This document shows positions 1 through 8,450 of a stretch of DNA of 64,000 bases, piece by piece (the first letter of the stretch is position 1; the number at the start of each line of letters is the position of its first letter). Position numbers and translations under genes: made by a program. Origin of the DNA: DATEDA01 sp963820965 (GTDB taxonomy: Bacteria; Pseudomonadota; Gammaproteobacteria; Burkholderiales; SG8-39). The notes beneath the pieces are model-generated. The model was not told the DNA's origin. It saw only the letters and a list, made by a program, of their open reading frames with translations, and searched no databases. The stretch covers positions 1 to 64,000 of the forward strand of contig CAWGCC010000015.1 in the NCBI GenBank assembly GCA_963820965.1. The letters run 5' to 3'.

Positions 1-2222
1 CGCAGGGGCTTGCCGGTCAGCCGCGCGATGGCGTTGGCGAACGCGGGCGCCAGCGGCGGCAGGCCGGGCTCGCCCATGCCGGTCGGCGGTTCGGCGCTGG
101 GCACAATGTGGACGTCAAAGTCGGGCATGGCTGTGATGCGCGCCACCGCGAAGTCGCCGAAGTTGCCCTGCTCGACGACGCCGTCCTTGAGCGTGATGGC
201 GGAACCCGGCAGGCACATCGACAGCCCCATGACCGCGGCGCCCTGCACCTGCGCTTCCACGCTGCGTGGGTTGACCGCGAGGTTGCAGTGCACGCCGGCG
301 GTCACGCGATGCAGCACCGGCTGGCCATCACGCACCGAGGCCTCCACCACGTAGGCCACCACCGAGTCGAAGGACTCGTGAACGGCCACGCCCCAGGCGC
401 GGCCGGCAGGCAGGCGCTTCTTGCCATAGCCGCTCTTGTCCACCGCGAGCTGCAGCGCGGCGCGGTGGCGCGGGTGCTTGTCGCCGAACAACCGCATCCG
501 GTAGGCCACCGGGTCCTGCTTGGTGGAACGGGCGATCTCGTCGAGCAGGGTCTCCATCACGAAGGCGGTGTGGGTCGAACCCACGCTGCGCCACCACAGC
601 ACCGGCACGTTGAGTTTGGGGTGATGCACGGTCAGGCGCATCGGAACCGCGTAGGGATCGCGCATGCCCTCCGTTGTCGTGGCGTCGATGCCGTTCTTCA
701 CCTGGAACTGCTCGAACACTGAACCCGTGGTGATGGACTGGCCGACGATGACGTGGTCCCAGGCCAGCACGTTGCCGCGCTCATCGAAGCCGATGCGTGC
801 GCGATGCAGGTGCATGGGGCGGTAGTAGCCGCCACGCATGTCGTCCTCGCGGCTCCAGAGCGTGCGCACCGGCGCGTTCAGGCCGGCGGCACGAGCGGCC
901 TTGGCGATTTCGCAGGCCTCGACCACGAAGTCACTGCCGCTCGCAAACCGCCGGCCAAAGCCGCCGCCCGCCATCTGCACATGCACCTTCACCTGCTCGG
1001 GCTTGATCCCCAGCGAGCGCGCGGCTGCGGCGGCGTCCAGACCGGGACACTGCGAGCCGGTCCACAGCTCGGCGCTTCCCTCGGCGAGCGCGACGGTGCA
1101 GTTCAGCGGCTCCATGGCCGCGTGGGCCAGGTAGGGAAACACGAACTCGGCTTCCAGTTTCCGGGGCGCCGTGGCGAGCGGGGCCATGTCGGCGTCGAAC
1201 TGGCGCGGGCCAGGGCGACCGGCCAGTTCGCGGTACTGGGCCAGTTGCCGCGTGCTGTCCACCTTCTCGACGGCGGCCGTGTTCCACTGCAGCTTCAGCG
1301 CATCGCGCCCAAGCTTGGCCGGCCAATAGCCGTCGGCCACCACGGCCACGCCCTCGGCGCCACGGTCCAGCGGCACGCGCAGCACGGCCTTCACGCCCTT
1401 GACGGCGCGCGCGGCGCTGTCGTCCACCGAGGACAGGCGGGCGCCGAACACCGGCGGCCGGGCCACCACGGCCGTCAGCTGGCCGGGCCGGCGAACGTCG
1501 ATGCCGAAGTCCTGGCGCCCGCTGCTCTTGGCGCGCGCGTCCAGGCGCGTGGTGGGGCGGCCGATGAGGCGGAAGTCCTTGGGATTCTTCAGCGTGACCT
1601 TCTCGGGCACGGGCAGGGCCATGGCTGCGTCGGCCAGTTCGCCGTAACCCGCCTTGCGACCATCCGGCCCCAGCACCGTGCCCGCCTGCGTGCGCAGCGT
1701 GGCCACGTCCACCTTCCAGCGCGCCGCGGCGGCGCCGAGCAGCATGGCCCGGGCGCGCGCGCCGAGCTCGCGATACTGCGTGAAGCTGTTCTTGACCGAA
1801 TGGGAACCGCCGGTGAGGTGAATGCCGAACAGCGGATCGACGTAGGCGGCATCGCTCGAGCCGTGCCGGCTGCGCACCAGGTTCCAGTCCGCGTCGAGTT
1901 CCTCGGCCAGGATCAGCGGCAACGCGGTCTGTACGCCCTGGCCGAACTCCAGCCGGTTGACTGTCACCGTGACCTCGCCGTTCGGGGCGATTTGCACGAA
2001 GGCCGAGGGCTGTTGCGTCGGCTTCAGGGCGCCGCTTGCCTGGCCGCCGCCGGCGGCTTGCGCCATGGCGAGGCGAGGAAAAGCACCAAGCGCCAGGCCG
2101 CCCGCACCGGCGAGCTTCAGGAAGCTGCGGCGCGACAGCGTGGCGGGTTCGCCGGCCTGGCCCCGGGCCAGGATGCGCTGCAGGACGCGCGGCATTTCAC
2201 TGTAGTCGAAATTGGGCAACAT
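1..2222 (-). CDS. Molybdopterin-binding subunit of a xanthine dehydrogenase-family aldehyde/isoquinoline oxidoreductase (IorB-like), 3' end outside window
   Basis: Large catalytic subunit of a molybdenum hydroxylase; the family hydroxylates aldehydes or N-heterocycles using Mo-molybdopterin cytosine dinucleotide. Reading from ATG at 2222, at least 740 codons stay open to the window edge. A Tat signal is visible at residues 29-52 (SRRSFLKLAG, hydrophobic stretch, AMA), so a periplasmic location is likely. Family motifs seen: GGGFGRR in the middle, WRSVGSTHTAFVMETLLDE, and near the edge GEPGLPPLAPAFANA, whose Glu matches the catalytic Glu of the family. It starts 10 bases after the [2Fe-2S] subunit gene, so the two are co-transcribed. 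The substrate cannot be read from sequence; isoquinoline is only the name of the best-known homologue. Confidence 0.9.
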   Translation of the reverse strand, partial: MLPNFDYSEMPRVLQRILARGQAGEPATLSRRSFLKLAGAGGLALGAFPRLAMAQAAGGGQASGALKPTQQPSAFVQIAPNGEVTVTVNRLEFGQGVQTALPLILAEELDADWNLVRSRHGSSDAAYVDPLFGIHLTGGSHSVKNSFTQYRELGARARAMLLGAAAARWKVDVATLRTQAGTVLGPDGRKAGYGELADAAMALPVPEKVTLKNPKDFRLIGRPTTRLDARAKSSGRQDFGIDVRRPGQLTAVVARPPVFGARLSSVDDSAARAVKGVKAVLRVPLDRGAEGVAVVADGYWPAKLGRDALKLQWNTAAVEKVDSTRQLAQYRELAGRPGPRQFDADMAPLATAPRKLEAEFVFPYLAHAAMEPLNCTVALAEGSAELWTGSQCPGLDAAAAARSLGIKPEQVKVHVQMAGGGFGRRFASGSDFVVEACEIAKAARAAGLNAPVRTLWSREDDMRGGYYRPMHLHRARIGFDERGNVLAWDHVIVGQSITTGSVFEQFQVKNGIDATTTEGMRDPYAVPMRLTVHHPKLNVPVLWWRSVGSTHTAFVMETLLDEIARSTKQDPVAYRMRLFGDKHPRHRAALQLAVDKSGYGKKRLPAGRAWGVAVHESFDSVVAYVVEASVRDGQPVLHRVTAGVHCNLAVNPRSVEAQVQGAAVMGLSMCLPGSAITLKDGVVEQGNFGDFAVARITAMPDFDVHIVPSAEPPTGMGEPGLPPLAPAFANAIARLTGKPL

Positions 2223-2232
2223 GACGGCTCCT

Positions 2233-2706
<474 letters not shown>

Positions 2707-2715
2707 GATGGTCTC

Positions 2716-3336
2716 CTAAGTTGACGCCATCTCCGCTCGGACCTCCTTCAGGAGCTCCTCACGGCTCTTCTGCCAGAAGATGCGGCCACGGCGCAGGAAG
2801 ACGTGCCGAATAAGGCGGCCGCCGCGCGCCTCGACCCGCTTCGCGAACGCGTCGGTCTCCGCCTGCTCGAAGCGGCTGTTGCCGGTCGTTACGAGCACGA
2901 CTTCCTTGCCCGTCAGCTCAGCCTGCTCCACGTAGGCCCAGAGCGGCGTCGCCGGGCGGAACATCCAGGTCGGCGACACGAGGAAAACGCGGCGCGCCCG
3001 AGCGAGGTCGATCGGCTCGACGCGGATCTGTGGAAGCGCACGCGCCCTCGCGTCGGAGACGGCCTTTCGTTGGCCCGAGAAGTCACGGGGATAGTCCGCG
3101 TCGATCCGGGCGATGGGCGCGATGAACAGGCGTGCGATCTCGCGGGCCGCGGCCTCCGAGTGGCCCGAGCGAGAGTAGTAGACGACCGCGATCTCGCGGT
3201 TGGGCTCGCCCAGCGGCGCGTAAGGGTCGCTCGGGACGTAGGTCTGGTCCTTCACCGCCATGACGGTGAAGGCGCCGGCGCCCCCAAGGGCGGCCGCACC
3301 CATCGCGATGAGGAGAATGCGCCTCTTACTTATCAT
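2716..3336 (-). CDS. Membrane-anchored flavodoxin-like protein
   Basis: The protein begins with a basic segment and one hydrophobic helix (about residues 6-28, ILLIAMGAAALGGAGAFTVM). A flavodoxin-like fold follows: VVYYSRSGHSE is the phosphate-binding loop for FMN, and the later VSPTW and VTTGNS strands fit the flavin-binding loops. I chose ATG 3336 because the sequence then opens as a signal anchor; ATG 3351 and TTG 3354 are in frame upstream. It lies 9 bases before the [2Fe-2S] gene and could feed or drain electrons of the molybdenum enzyme, but that is inference. Function within the flavodoxin group is unknown. Confidence 0.75.
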   Translation of the reverse strand: MISKRRILLIAMGAAALGGAGAFTVMAVKDQTYVPSDPYAPLGEPNREIAVVYYSRSGHSEAAAREIARLFIAPIARIDADYPRDFSGQRKAVSDARARALPQIRVEPIDLARARRVFLVSPTWMFRPATPLWAYVEQAELTGKEVVLVTTGNSRFEQAETDAFAKRVEARGGRLIRHVFLRRGRIFWQKSREELLKEVRAEMAST

Positions 3337-3400
3337 CGTGCGCCCATGCATCAAGGCCGCAGGTCCGCCAGGTCTCTGGGGAAATCAGAAGTCGCGGTGG

Positions 3401-4513
3401 TCAGACCGTTTGATCGACGACCCGCATCTGCTCTTCATTCATGCGGCCACCGTGCACCTTGATCTTGGACAACGCGATGTCGATCTCGCGAAGATCTGCG
3501 GAGGTCAGCTGGACATTGATCGCCGCCAGGTTTTCGCTCAGATGGCTCATGTTGCGTGTGCCGGGGATCGGAACGATCCAGGGCTTCTGCGCCAGCAGCC
3601 ATGCCAGCGAGATCTGGGCCGGCGTCGCATTCTTCCTTTCTGCAATGCGTTTCAGCAAATCGACAACCGGCTGGTTCGCCGCCATGTTTGCAGGCGAGAA
3701 ACGGTCGAACCCGGATCGAAGGTCCGTCTTCGGGTCGAGCCTCGTGCGGGCATCGATCTTCCCGGTGAGATACCCCATGCCGACCGGGCCCCATGGGACG
3801 AATCCGATTCCCAGCTCCTCGCAGGCTCTGAGCACTCCGTTGCGTTCCGGATCTCTTTCCCACACCGCGTATTCGGTCTGGACCGCGGTGACGGGCTGAA
3901 CGGCATGCGCCCGGCGGATGGTCTTTGCGCTCGCTTCGGAGAGGCCGAAGTGCAACACCTTTCCCTGCTTGATCAGGTCCTTGATCGCACCCGCCACGTC
4001 CTCGATCGGCACGCTCGGATCGACCCGGTGCTGGTAGTAGAGATCGATGCGGTCGGTCCTCAGGCGCTTGAGCGAGGCTCTCGACCACTTTCTTGATGTG
4101 CTCGGGCCGGCTGTTGAGGCCGCCCTTGTCGAGGTCGAAACCGAACTTGGTCGCGACAACGACCTTGTCGCGGATGGGCGGAGCGCTTCTCCGACCAGGT
4201 CTTCGTTGGTGAACGGGCCATAGACCTCGGCTGTGTCGAAGAACGTGACGCCCTTCTCGTAGGCGGCCCGAATGACCTCGATGCCCTGGTTCCTTGGCGC
4301 GGGAGGTCCGTAGTTGGCGCTGATGCTCATGCACCCAGCACCGATCGCCGAGACTTCCAGTTTTCCGAGTTTTCGCGTCTTCATTTTCCCGCTCCGATGG
4401 GCGATACCCTTGGGCCGTTCGGGCGATGCGGCCCACGACAACGGCTTGACGGCCAGTCCTGCCCCGATCACGGCCGTGGTGGCCAAGAAGTCACGCCGGC
4501 TAGTTGCTCGCAT
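3401..4513 (-). CDS. Tat-exported aldo/keto reductase (internal frame slip as sequenced)
   Basis: NAD(P)H-dependent AKR of the AKR11/13-like type. An N-terminal Tat signal (TSRRDFLATTAVIG) precedes the TIM barrel. Catalytic tetrad residues are visible: Asp and Tyr in FFDTAEVYG, Lys in VVVATKFGF, His in YYQHRVDP. The frame stays open, but about 30 residues between roughly 4185 and 4085 read as nonsense. The correct peptide (RPIRDKVVVATKFGFDLDKG) lies in the next frame, so a one-base loss near 4185 is cancelled by a one-base gain near 4090. Start ATG 4513 is two bases after the stop of the SDR gene, so both are one operon. Confidence 0.85.
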   Translation of the reverse strand: MRATSRRDFLATTAVIGAGLAVKPLSWAASPERPKGIAHRSGKMKTRKLGKLEVSAIGAGCMSISANYGPPAPRNQGIEVIRAAYEKGVTFFDTAEVYGPFTNEDLVGEALRPSATRSLSRPSSVSTSTRAASTAGPSTSRKWSRASLKRLRTDRIDLYYQHRVDPSVPIEDVAGAIKDLIKQGKVLHFGLSEASAKTIRRAHAVQPVTAVQTEYAVWERDPERNGVLRACEELGIGFVPWGPVGMGYLTGKIDARTRLDPKTDLRSGFDRFSPANMAANQPVVDLLKRIAERKNATPAQISLAWLLAQKPWIVPIPGTRNMSHLSENLAAINVQLTSADLREIDIALSKIKVHGGRMNEEQMRVVDQTV

Positions 4514-4515
4514 GA

Positions 4516-5357
4516 TCAGAAGCTCCCGCTGGTTGAATTCGAAAGCTCCTCGAAGGCATGCACCGCCTTCAGTCGAGCCTTCTACCGTCGGCGCAACGGC
4601 CGCGATCGCGTCAGCCCCCGCCACGAATATCCGCGGCGGAGTTTCCATGCCCGCAAGCTGTACCAGGATCTCACCGAGCTTGCTGGGATCGTTCGGCTGC
4701 GTGCCCGCGTAGGGAGACCACATTTCCTTGGCGCTCACCTCGGTCGCCGCGTAATCGTCGATGCGGTTGCCCGCCCACTTCGCGTTGGAATCGGCCAGCA
4801 GGTCCGTGCGGAAGAATCCCGGCTCGACAACCGTGACCTTGATCCCGAACTTCCCGACTTCCTCGACCACGGACAGCGAAAGCCCCTCGACGGCGAACTT
4901 GCTCGCGCCGTACGCGCTGCAATGCTTGAGGCCGACGACGCCGGCCACCGAACTCATGTTGATGATGTGGCCGGAGCGCTGCTTGCGCATGACAGGCAGC
5001 GCGGCCCGCATCACGTTCAGCACGCCCCAGAAGTTGGTGGCGAACTGGCGCTCGAAGTCCTGGTTGCGTCAGCTCCTCGAAGTTGCCGAGCAGGCTGTAG
5101 CCGGCATTGTTCACGACGACATCGACCCGGCCAAACTTCTTCACCGCCTGGTCGAGCGCGGCCTTGGCCTGCGCCTCGTCCGAAACGTCCAGTTGGAGAA
5201 CCTCCAGGTTCCCGCCCGCGACGTCCTTCAGCGCATTGCGCACCTTTTCCACGTTCCTGCCGGTGGCGACGACGCGATTGCCGACCTTCAGCGCCGCCCT
5301 GGCTGTGCCGGCGCCGATGCCGCTACCGGCACCCGTGATGAACCAGACTTTGCTCAC
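4516..5357 (-). CDS. Short-chain dehydrogenase/reductase, two frameshifts as sequenced
   Basis: Classical SDR oxidoreductase. The Rossmann start shows TGAGSGIG (nucleotide-binding TGxxxGxG), then NNAG and the catalytic Ser with YGASK (Tyr and Lys). The length fits about 279 residues once two extra bases are removed. One is near 5066, where the frame changes after NFEELTQ. The other is near 4575 (VEG instead of VEARLKAVHAFEEL). Without the second base the gene stops at 4516-4518, just before the aldo/keto reductase start. GTG 5357 follows GGAG. It is divergent from the LysR gene, a common arrangement for LysR target genes. Confidence 0.82.
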
Positions 5358-5451
5358 GATGTACTCCGTTGTTGATGTGCGACTATAGGCGCGGGCTTTA
5401 AATAGAAAAACCGCCTAACGCTGCACGCCTTGTGAAGGTAAGCTTCAAGGT
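5358..5451. promoter_or_regulatory. Divergent SDR/LysR intergenic control region
   Basis: These 94 bases separate two divergent starts and contain an AT-rich core (about 5385-5412, with TATAGG and TTTAAATAG). A LysR-type protein normally binds here and controls both directions. I see no single convincing T-N11-A operator. Confidence 0.5.
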
Positions 5452-6348
5452 ATGAAGCTGAAGCAGCTGGACGGATTGATGGCGTTCTGGAAAGTGGCCG
5501 AACACCGCGGGTTCACTGCGGCTGCCGCAGAACTGGAAGTCTCGCCCTCTGCCCTAAGCCAGGCTATCCGGCAGCTGGAAGCCCGCCTGGGCGTGCGGCT
5601 GTTGAATCGGACGACGCGAAGCGTGAGCCTGACGGAAGCCGGCGAGGCCTACGTCGCGCGGGTTGGTCCCGCGATTGGCCAGGTGATCGAGGCGGGGGAG
5701 GAGCTGAACGTCCTCCAGGGACGCCCCGCCGGCACGCTGCGCCTCAATGCAGCAAGGATTTCCATTGCGATGGTTTTGCAACCCGTGCTGGCCGGTTTCC
5801 TCCAGGAGCATCCCCATGTCCGGCTCGAACTGACCAACGACGAGGGCTTCGTCGACATCGTCGAGAAAGGTTTCGATGCCGGTGTCCGCTTGGGCGAGAG
5901 CGTCCAACGCGACATGGTGGCCGTCCCCCTCGGAGGACCGGTCACCGTCGCGGTGGTCGCTTCACCGGAGTACCTGCGGCGGGTGCCTGCGCCACGCCAT
6001 CCGGATGAACTGGTGCGTCACAACTGCGTGCGCTTACGCTTTGCTGGCACAGGCATGATCTTCAAATGGGAGTTCCAGGTGGATGGCCGGATCGTGGAGT
6101 ACGAGGTCAACGGCAACCTGACCATCAGCGACACGGTGTTCAGCCTGGACGCCGCACTCGAGGGCGTCGGATTGGCCTACACCTTCGAGGAACTGGCACT
6201 GCCCCATATCCGAGCCAAGCGGCTGAAGCGGGTGTTGGCCTCGTTCTCGCCGACGTATCCAGGCTTTTACCTGTACTACCCCAGCAGGCGCAATCAGCCG
6301 ACGAAATTGAAGGCGCTGATTGAGTACTTCAGCCGTCGCGCGACTTGA
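5452..6348 (+). CDS. LysR-family transcriptional regulator
   Basis: DNA-binding regulator of 298 aa, normal for LysR. The N-terminal winged helix-turn-helix covers about residues 1-60 (FTAAAAELEVSPSALSQAIRQLE, then LLNRTTRSVSLTEAG). The rest is the substrate-binding domain (HVRLELTN, GFDAGVRLGE, GVGLAYTFEE). The CrgA/YafC-like C-terminus suggests quinone- or aldehyde-responsive control, but the ligand is not readable. Most likely it controls the divergent SDR-AKR pair. Confidence 0.93.
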   Translation: MKLKQLDGLMAFWKVAEHRGFTAAAAELEVSPSALSQAIRQLEARLGVRLLNRTTRSVSLTEAGEAYVARVGPAIGQVIEAGEELNVLQGRPAGTLRLNAARISIAMVLQPVLAGFLQEHPHVRLELTNDEGFVDIVEKGFDAGVRLGESVQRDMVAVPLGGPVTVAVVASPEYLRRVPAPRHPDELVRHNCVRLRFAGTGMIFKWEFQVDGRIVEYEVNGNLTISDTVFSLDAALEGVGLAYTFEELALPHIRAKRLKRVLASFSPTYPGFYLYYPSRRNQPTKLKALIEYFSRRAT

Positions 6349-6437
6349 GTGAGATGCCGCTACGCGTGTCGAGAGCTGCTCGGTCGCCAGCCTCTCAGCT
6401 TCGGAGACCCCTGCATTTACCCCCCTCTTTCCGGGTG

Positions 6438-6465
6438 TTTGATCCGGCCCGAAGCCCGCTACACT
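6438..6465 (+). promoter_or_regulatory. Promoter-like pair in front of the hairpin-rich non-coding region
   Basis: TTTGAT (6438-6443) and TACACT (6460-6465) are 16 bases apart, a plausible sigma-70 pair. There is no reading frame behind it, only the hairpin-rich stretch. It could drive an untranslated RNA. This is pattern matching only. Confidence 0.35.
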
Positions 6466-6535
6466 CTCATCGTCATCGGAGTGCACGGGATCAGGGCCCA
6501 CCGGGTGCTGATTCGTGCGAGGCCCCTCGCGGGTC

Positions 6536-7188
6536 CCTGGGTTGAGATACCCAGGCGCGGCGCTCGATAAGCGCATTGGAGTTGAACGCCCCGGCAAGTC
6601 CGGGAGCGACGAGAAGTAGGAGAAGTAGCACCCTGAGTCCTGGCCGCGTCATCGCTCGACGACGCGCGGCCTGTCATCGGCGATCGGACAGTCCCTCGAG
6701 GACCCCGATCGCGCCGTAGTAGCGGGCGCCAAGCAGTTCCCACGGCGCCACTCGGATGTCGGCTCGACCGACATCCCGAGAGACGACTGGCAGGGCCACC
6801 GAGCCCCGCATCGGTCGTCGTCCCCATGCGTGAACCGCTGCGCGACAGCCACGACGTGTGATGCGCGCGTGATCCGGCCGAGCTCACCGCTCGCCTGACC
6901 ACGCCTCGCACAGCAGCGTCGCCGGCGAGCGTCGTCACTGTGTCAGTGACGACGCGTCTAAGGCCCTGACATTTCGGGCCTTCGCGCACGCGATTCAGCG
7001 TGGGGAGAGAAGTGACGGGGCCCTCACGGCCCCATCACATCGCCCAAGGAGGGAGGCGCAATGCCTCCACGCCGTCCACTCGGACGGCAATCGCTCCGCG
7101 CCCTAACCGGCGCTCCTCGGACCCTGGGTCAATGGTCCCCGATGCGGCGGTCTCGTTCCACGAGACGCGCATCGGCAGCCAATGCCGA
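6536..7188. other. Hairpin-rich non-coding region left of the integrases
   Basis: The gap 6349-7377 holds no convincing gene on either strand. Perfect or near-perfect inverted repeats stand at 6536-6555, 6560-6574, 6590-6604, 6751-6780 (12 bp with one bulge), 6929-6955 (12 bp, 3-base loop), 6960-6982, 7012-7038 (one mismatch), 7052-7068, 7071-7088, 7150-7166 and 7172-7188. Loops are short and differ from each other, and the stems are not copies of one repeat. This fits a structured RNA or folded single-stranded DNA sites of a mobile element. High GC raises the background of chance hairpins, but 12-bp perfect stems are well above it. Confidence 0.5.
6929..6955. repeat. 12-bp perfect inverted repeat with 3-base loop
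   Basis: GCGTCGTCACTG, loop TGT, then CAGTGACGACGC. It is followed after four bases by a second hairpin (6960-6982) with arms AAGGCCC/GGGCCTT. There is no T-run, so it is not a standard terminator on either strand. It could be a recombinase or regulator site, or a helix of a structured RNA. Confidence 0.6.
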
Positions 7189-7285
7189 CGTGCAGCGGCG
7201 GCAGCTCAAGTCACCGAGCACCTGCACTTACCGGGAGTGGTGTCCCGTGTCCCTTGATGTTCTCGCCTGGCCACGGCCGGCGGGA

Positions 7286-7361
7286 CGGACAGAAACACTT
7301 ACCGAAGCGATCACACCGACGACGGACGACGGCAACGAAACAGGAAGAGCCGGACAGAAAC
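7286..7361. repeat. Direct repeat CGGACAGAAAC upstream of integrase 1
   Basis: The same 11 bases occur at 7286-7296 and 7351-7361, with 65 bases between starts. The second copy ends 16 bases before the integrase start codon. They could be recombinase arm sites or operator half-sites. Confidence 0.4.
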
Positions 7362-7377
7362 GCAGCGAGGAGGCGTT

Positions 7378-8244
7378 ATGCGCGATCTCAACTATCAGCT
7401 GAAGCAGCTCTGCCGCCGCAACCGCGACGGCAGCTTCGCCACCCAGGCCGACCGGGAGCGGATGCTTTCCCTCTTCGCGAACCAGCTCCGCGAGATGGGG
7501 TTCCGGCACATGCGGGCCGACAGCCTGAAGCCCAAGCACGTCGAGGCCCTGATCGAGCGCTGGAAGGCCGAGGGGATCTCGGCGGGGACCTTCAAGAACC
7601 GGCTCTCCGTCTTGCGCTGGTGGGCCGAGAAGATCGGCAAGCCGAACGTGGTCGCCCGGGACAACGACGCCTACGGGATCGAGCGGCGCCAGTACGTCAC
7701 CAACCGGGACAAGGGGAAGGACCTCGACCACGGCCAGGTCGACCGGATCCGCTCGCCCTACGTCGCCATGTCGCTCCGGCTGCAGGAGGCCTTCGGCCTG
7801 CGGCGGGAGGAGGCGATCAAGATCCGCCCCGGCTGGGCCGACCAGGGGAACGCCCTTCGCCTGAAGGCCTCCTGGACCAAGGGCGGGCGGGATCGGGAAC
7901 TCCCGATCCGGACCGAGGCGCAGCGCGTCGTTCTCGACGAGGCGAAGAAGCTCGCGGCCGGTCGGAGCCTGATCCCCCAGGCCTCGACCTACAAGGAGCA
8001 GCTCGACGCCTACAAGGCGGAGTGCCAGCGCGTCGGGCTGAACCGCAATCACGGCCTGCGGCACCGCTACGCCCAGACGCGCTACTTCGAGAAGACCGGC
8101 TGGCAGTGCCCGGCGCGCGGCGGCCCGACGAAGAAGCAGCTCACGCCCGAGCAGCGCTCGATCGATCAGCGCGTACGCCTCGAGATCTCGCTCGAGCTCG
8201 GCCACGGTCGCGGCCAAGTCACCGGAACCTATCTCGGTCGCTAA
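7378..8244 (+). CDS. Tyrosine recombinase, integrase domain-containing (genomic-island type)
   Basis: Site-specific recombinase of 288 aa with a SAM-like N-terminal DNA-binding half (residues 1-100) and a C-terminal catalytic domain. The full catalytic set is visible: Arg in GLRREEA, Lys in WTKGGRDRE, His-x-x-Arg in GLRHRYAQT, a later His in ELGHGRGQ and the nucleophile Tyr in TGTYLGR. An AGGAGG ribosome site lies four bases before the ATG. Such proteins are common on integrative elements and islands of Proteobacteria. It forms an operon with the next two genes (10- and 1-base gaps). Confidence 0.88.
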   Translation: MRDLNYQLKQLCRRNRDGSFATQADRERMLSLFANQLREMGFRHMRADSLKPKHVEALIERWKAEGISAGTFKNRLSVLRWWAEKIGKPNVVARDNDAYGIERRQYVTNRDKGKDLDHGQVDRIRSPYVAMSLRLQEAFGLRREEAIKIRPGWADQGNALRLKASWTKGGRDRELPIRTEAQRVVLDEAKKLAAGRSLIPQASTYKEQLDAYKAECQRVGLNRNHGLRHRYAQTRYFEKTGWQCPARGGPTKKQLTPEQRSIDQRVRLEISLELGHGRGQVTGTYLGR

Positions 8245-8254
8245 GACGCCCAGG

Positions 8255-8449
8255 ATGAACTGCCCGGTCTGTTCGCATCCGGACCACTACGTCGTACGGA
8301 CGGAGAGGTCGCCGACCGCGATCCGACGACGCCGTCGGTGCGATCGATGCGGCCACCGGTGGCACACGACCGAGCGCGTCGAGGCAGAGCTTCAGCGTGA
8401 GCTCACGCAGCTCGAGCGCGTCCGGCAAGCCTTGAGTGTGGAGGGCTAG
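8255..8449 (+). CDS. Small zinc-ribbon protein resembling the N-terminus of NrdR
   Basis: A 64-residue protein: CPVCSHPDHYVV opens it and CDRCGHRWHTTERVE follows, giving CxxC...CxxC spacing with the RRRRRC junction typical of NrdR zinc fingers. NrdR represses ribonucleotide reductase genes through a zinc ribbon plus an ATP-cone. Here the ATP-cone is absent and a short helix ends the protein, so nucleotide sensing is lost. It sits between two recombinase genes, 10 bases after one and 1 base before the other. It could be a DNA-binding helper for recombination or a regulator of the module. Function is unknown. Confidence 0.75.
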   Translation: MNCPVCSHPDHYVVRTERSPTAIRRRRRCDRCGHRWHTTERVEAELQRELTQLERVRQALSVEG

Positions 8450-8450
8450 A

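Noticed and set aside
3401..5023. A single 540-residue frame that reads as an SDR-AKR fusion protein
   Set aside because: Removing one extra G near 4575 restores the SDR C-terminus and a stop just before the AKR Tat signal; the fusion is a frameshift artefact.
6515..7240. Group II intron or tmRNA in the hairpin-rich region
   Set aside because: GTGCG occurs at 6515, but no domain V pattern, no reverse transcriptase and no tRNA-like ends were found.
6349..7377. Copy of the tRNA-Thr 3' end as left attachment site
   Set aside because: No stretch matching the sequence from 9633 onward was found here; if present, attL must lie outside the window.
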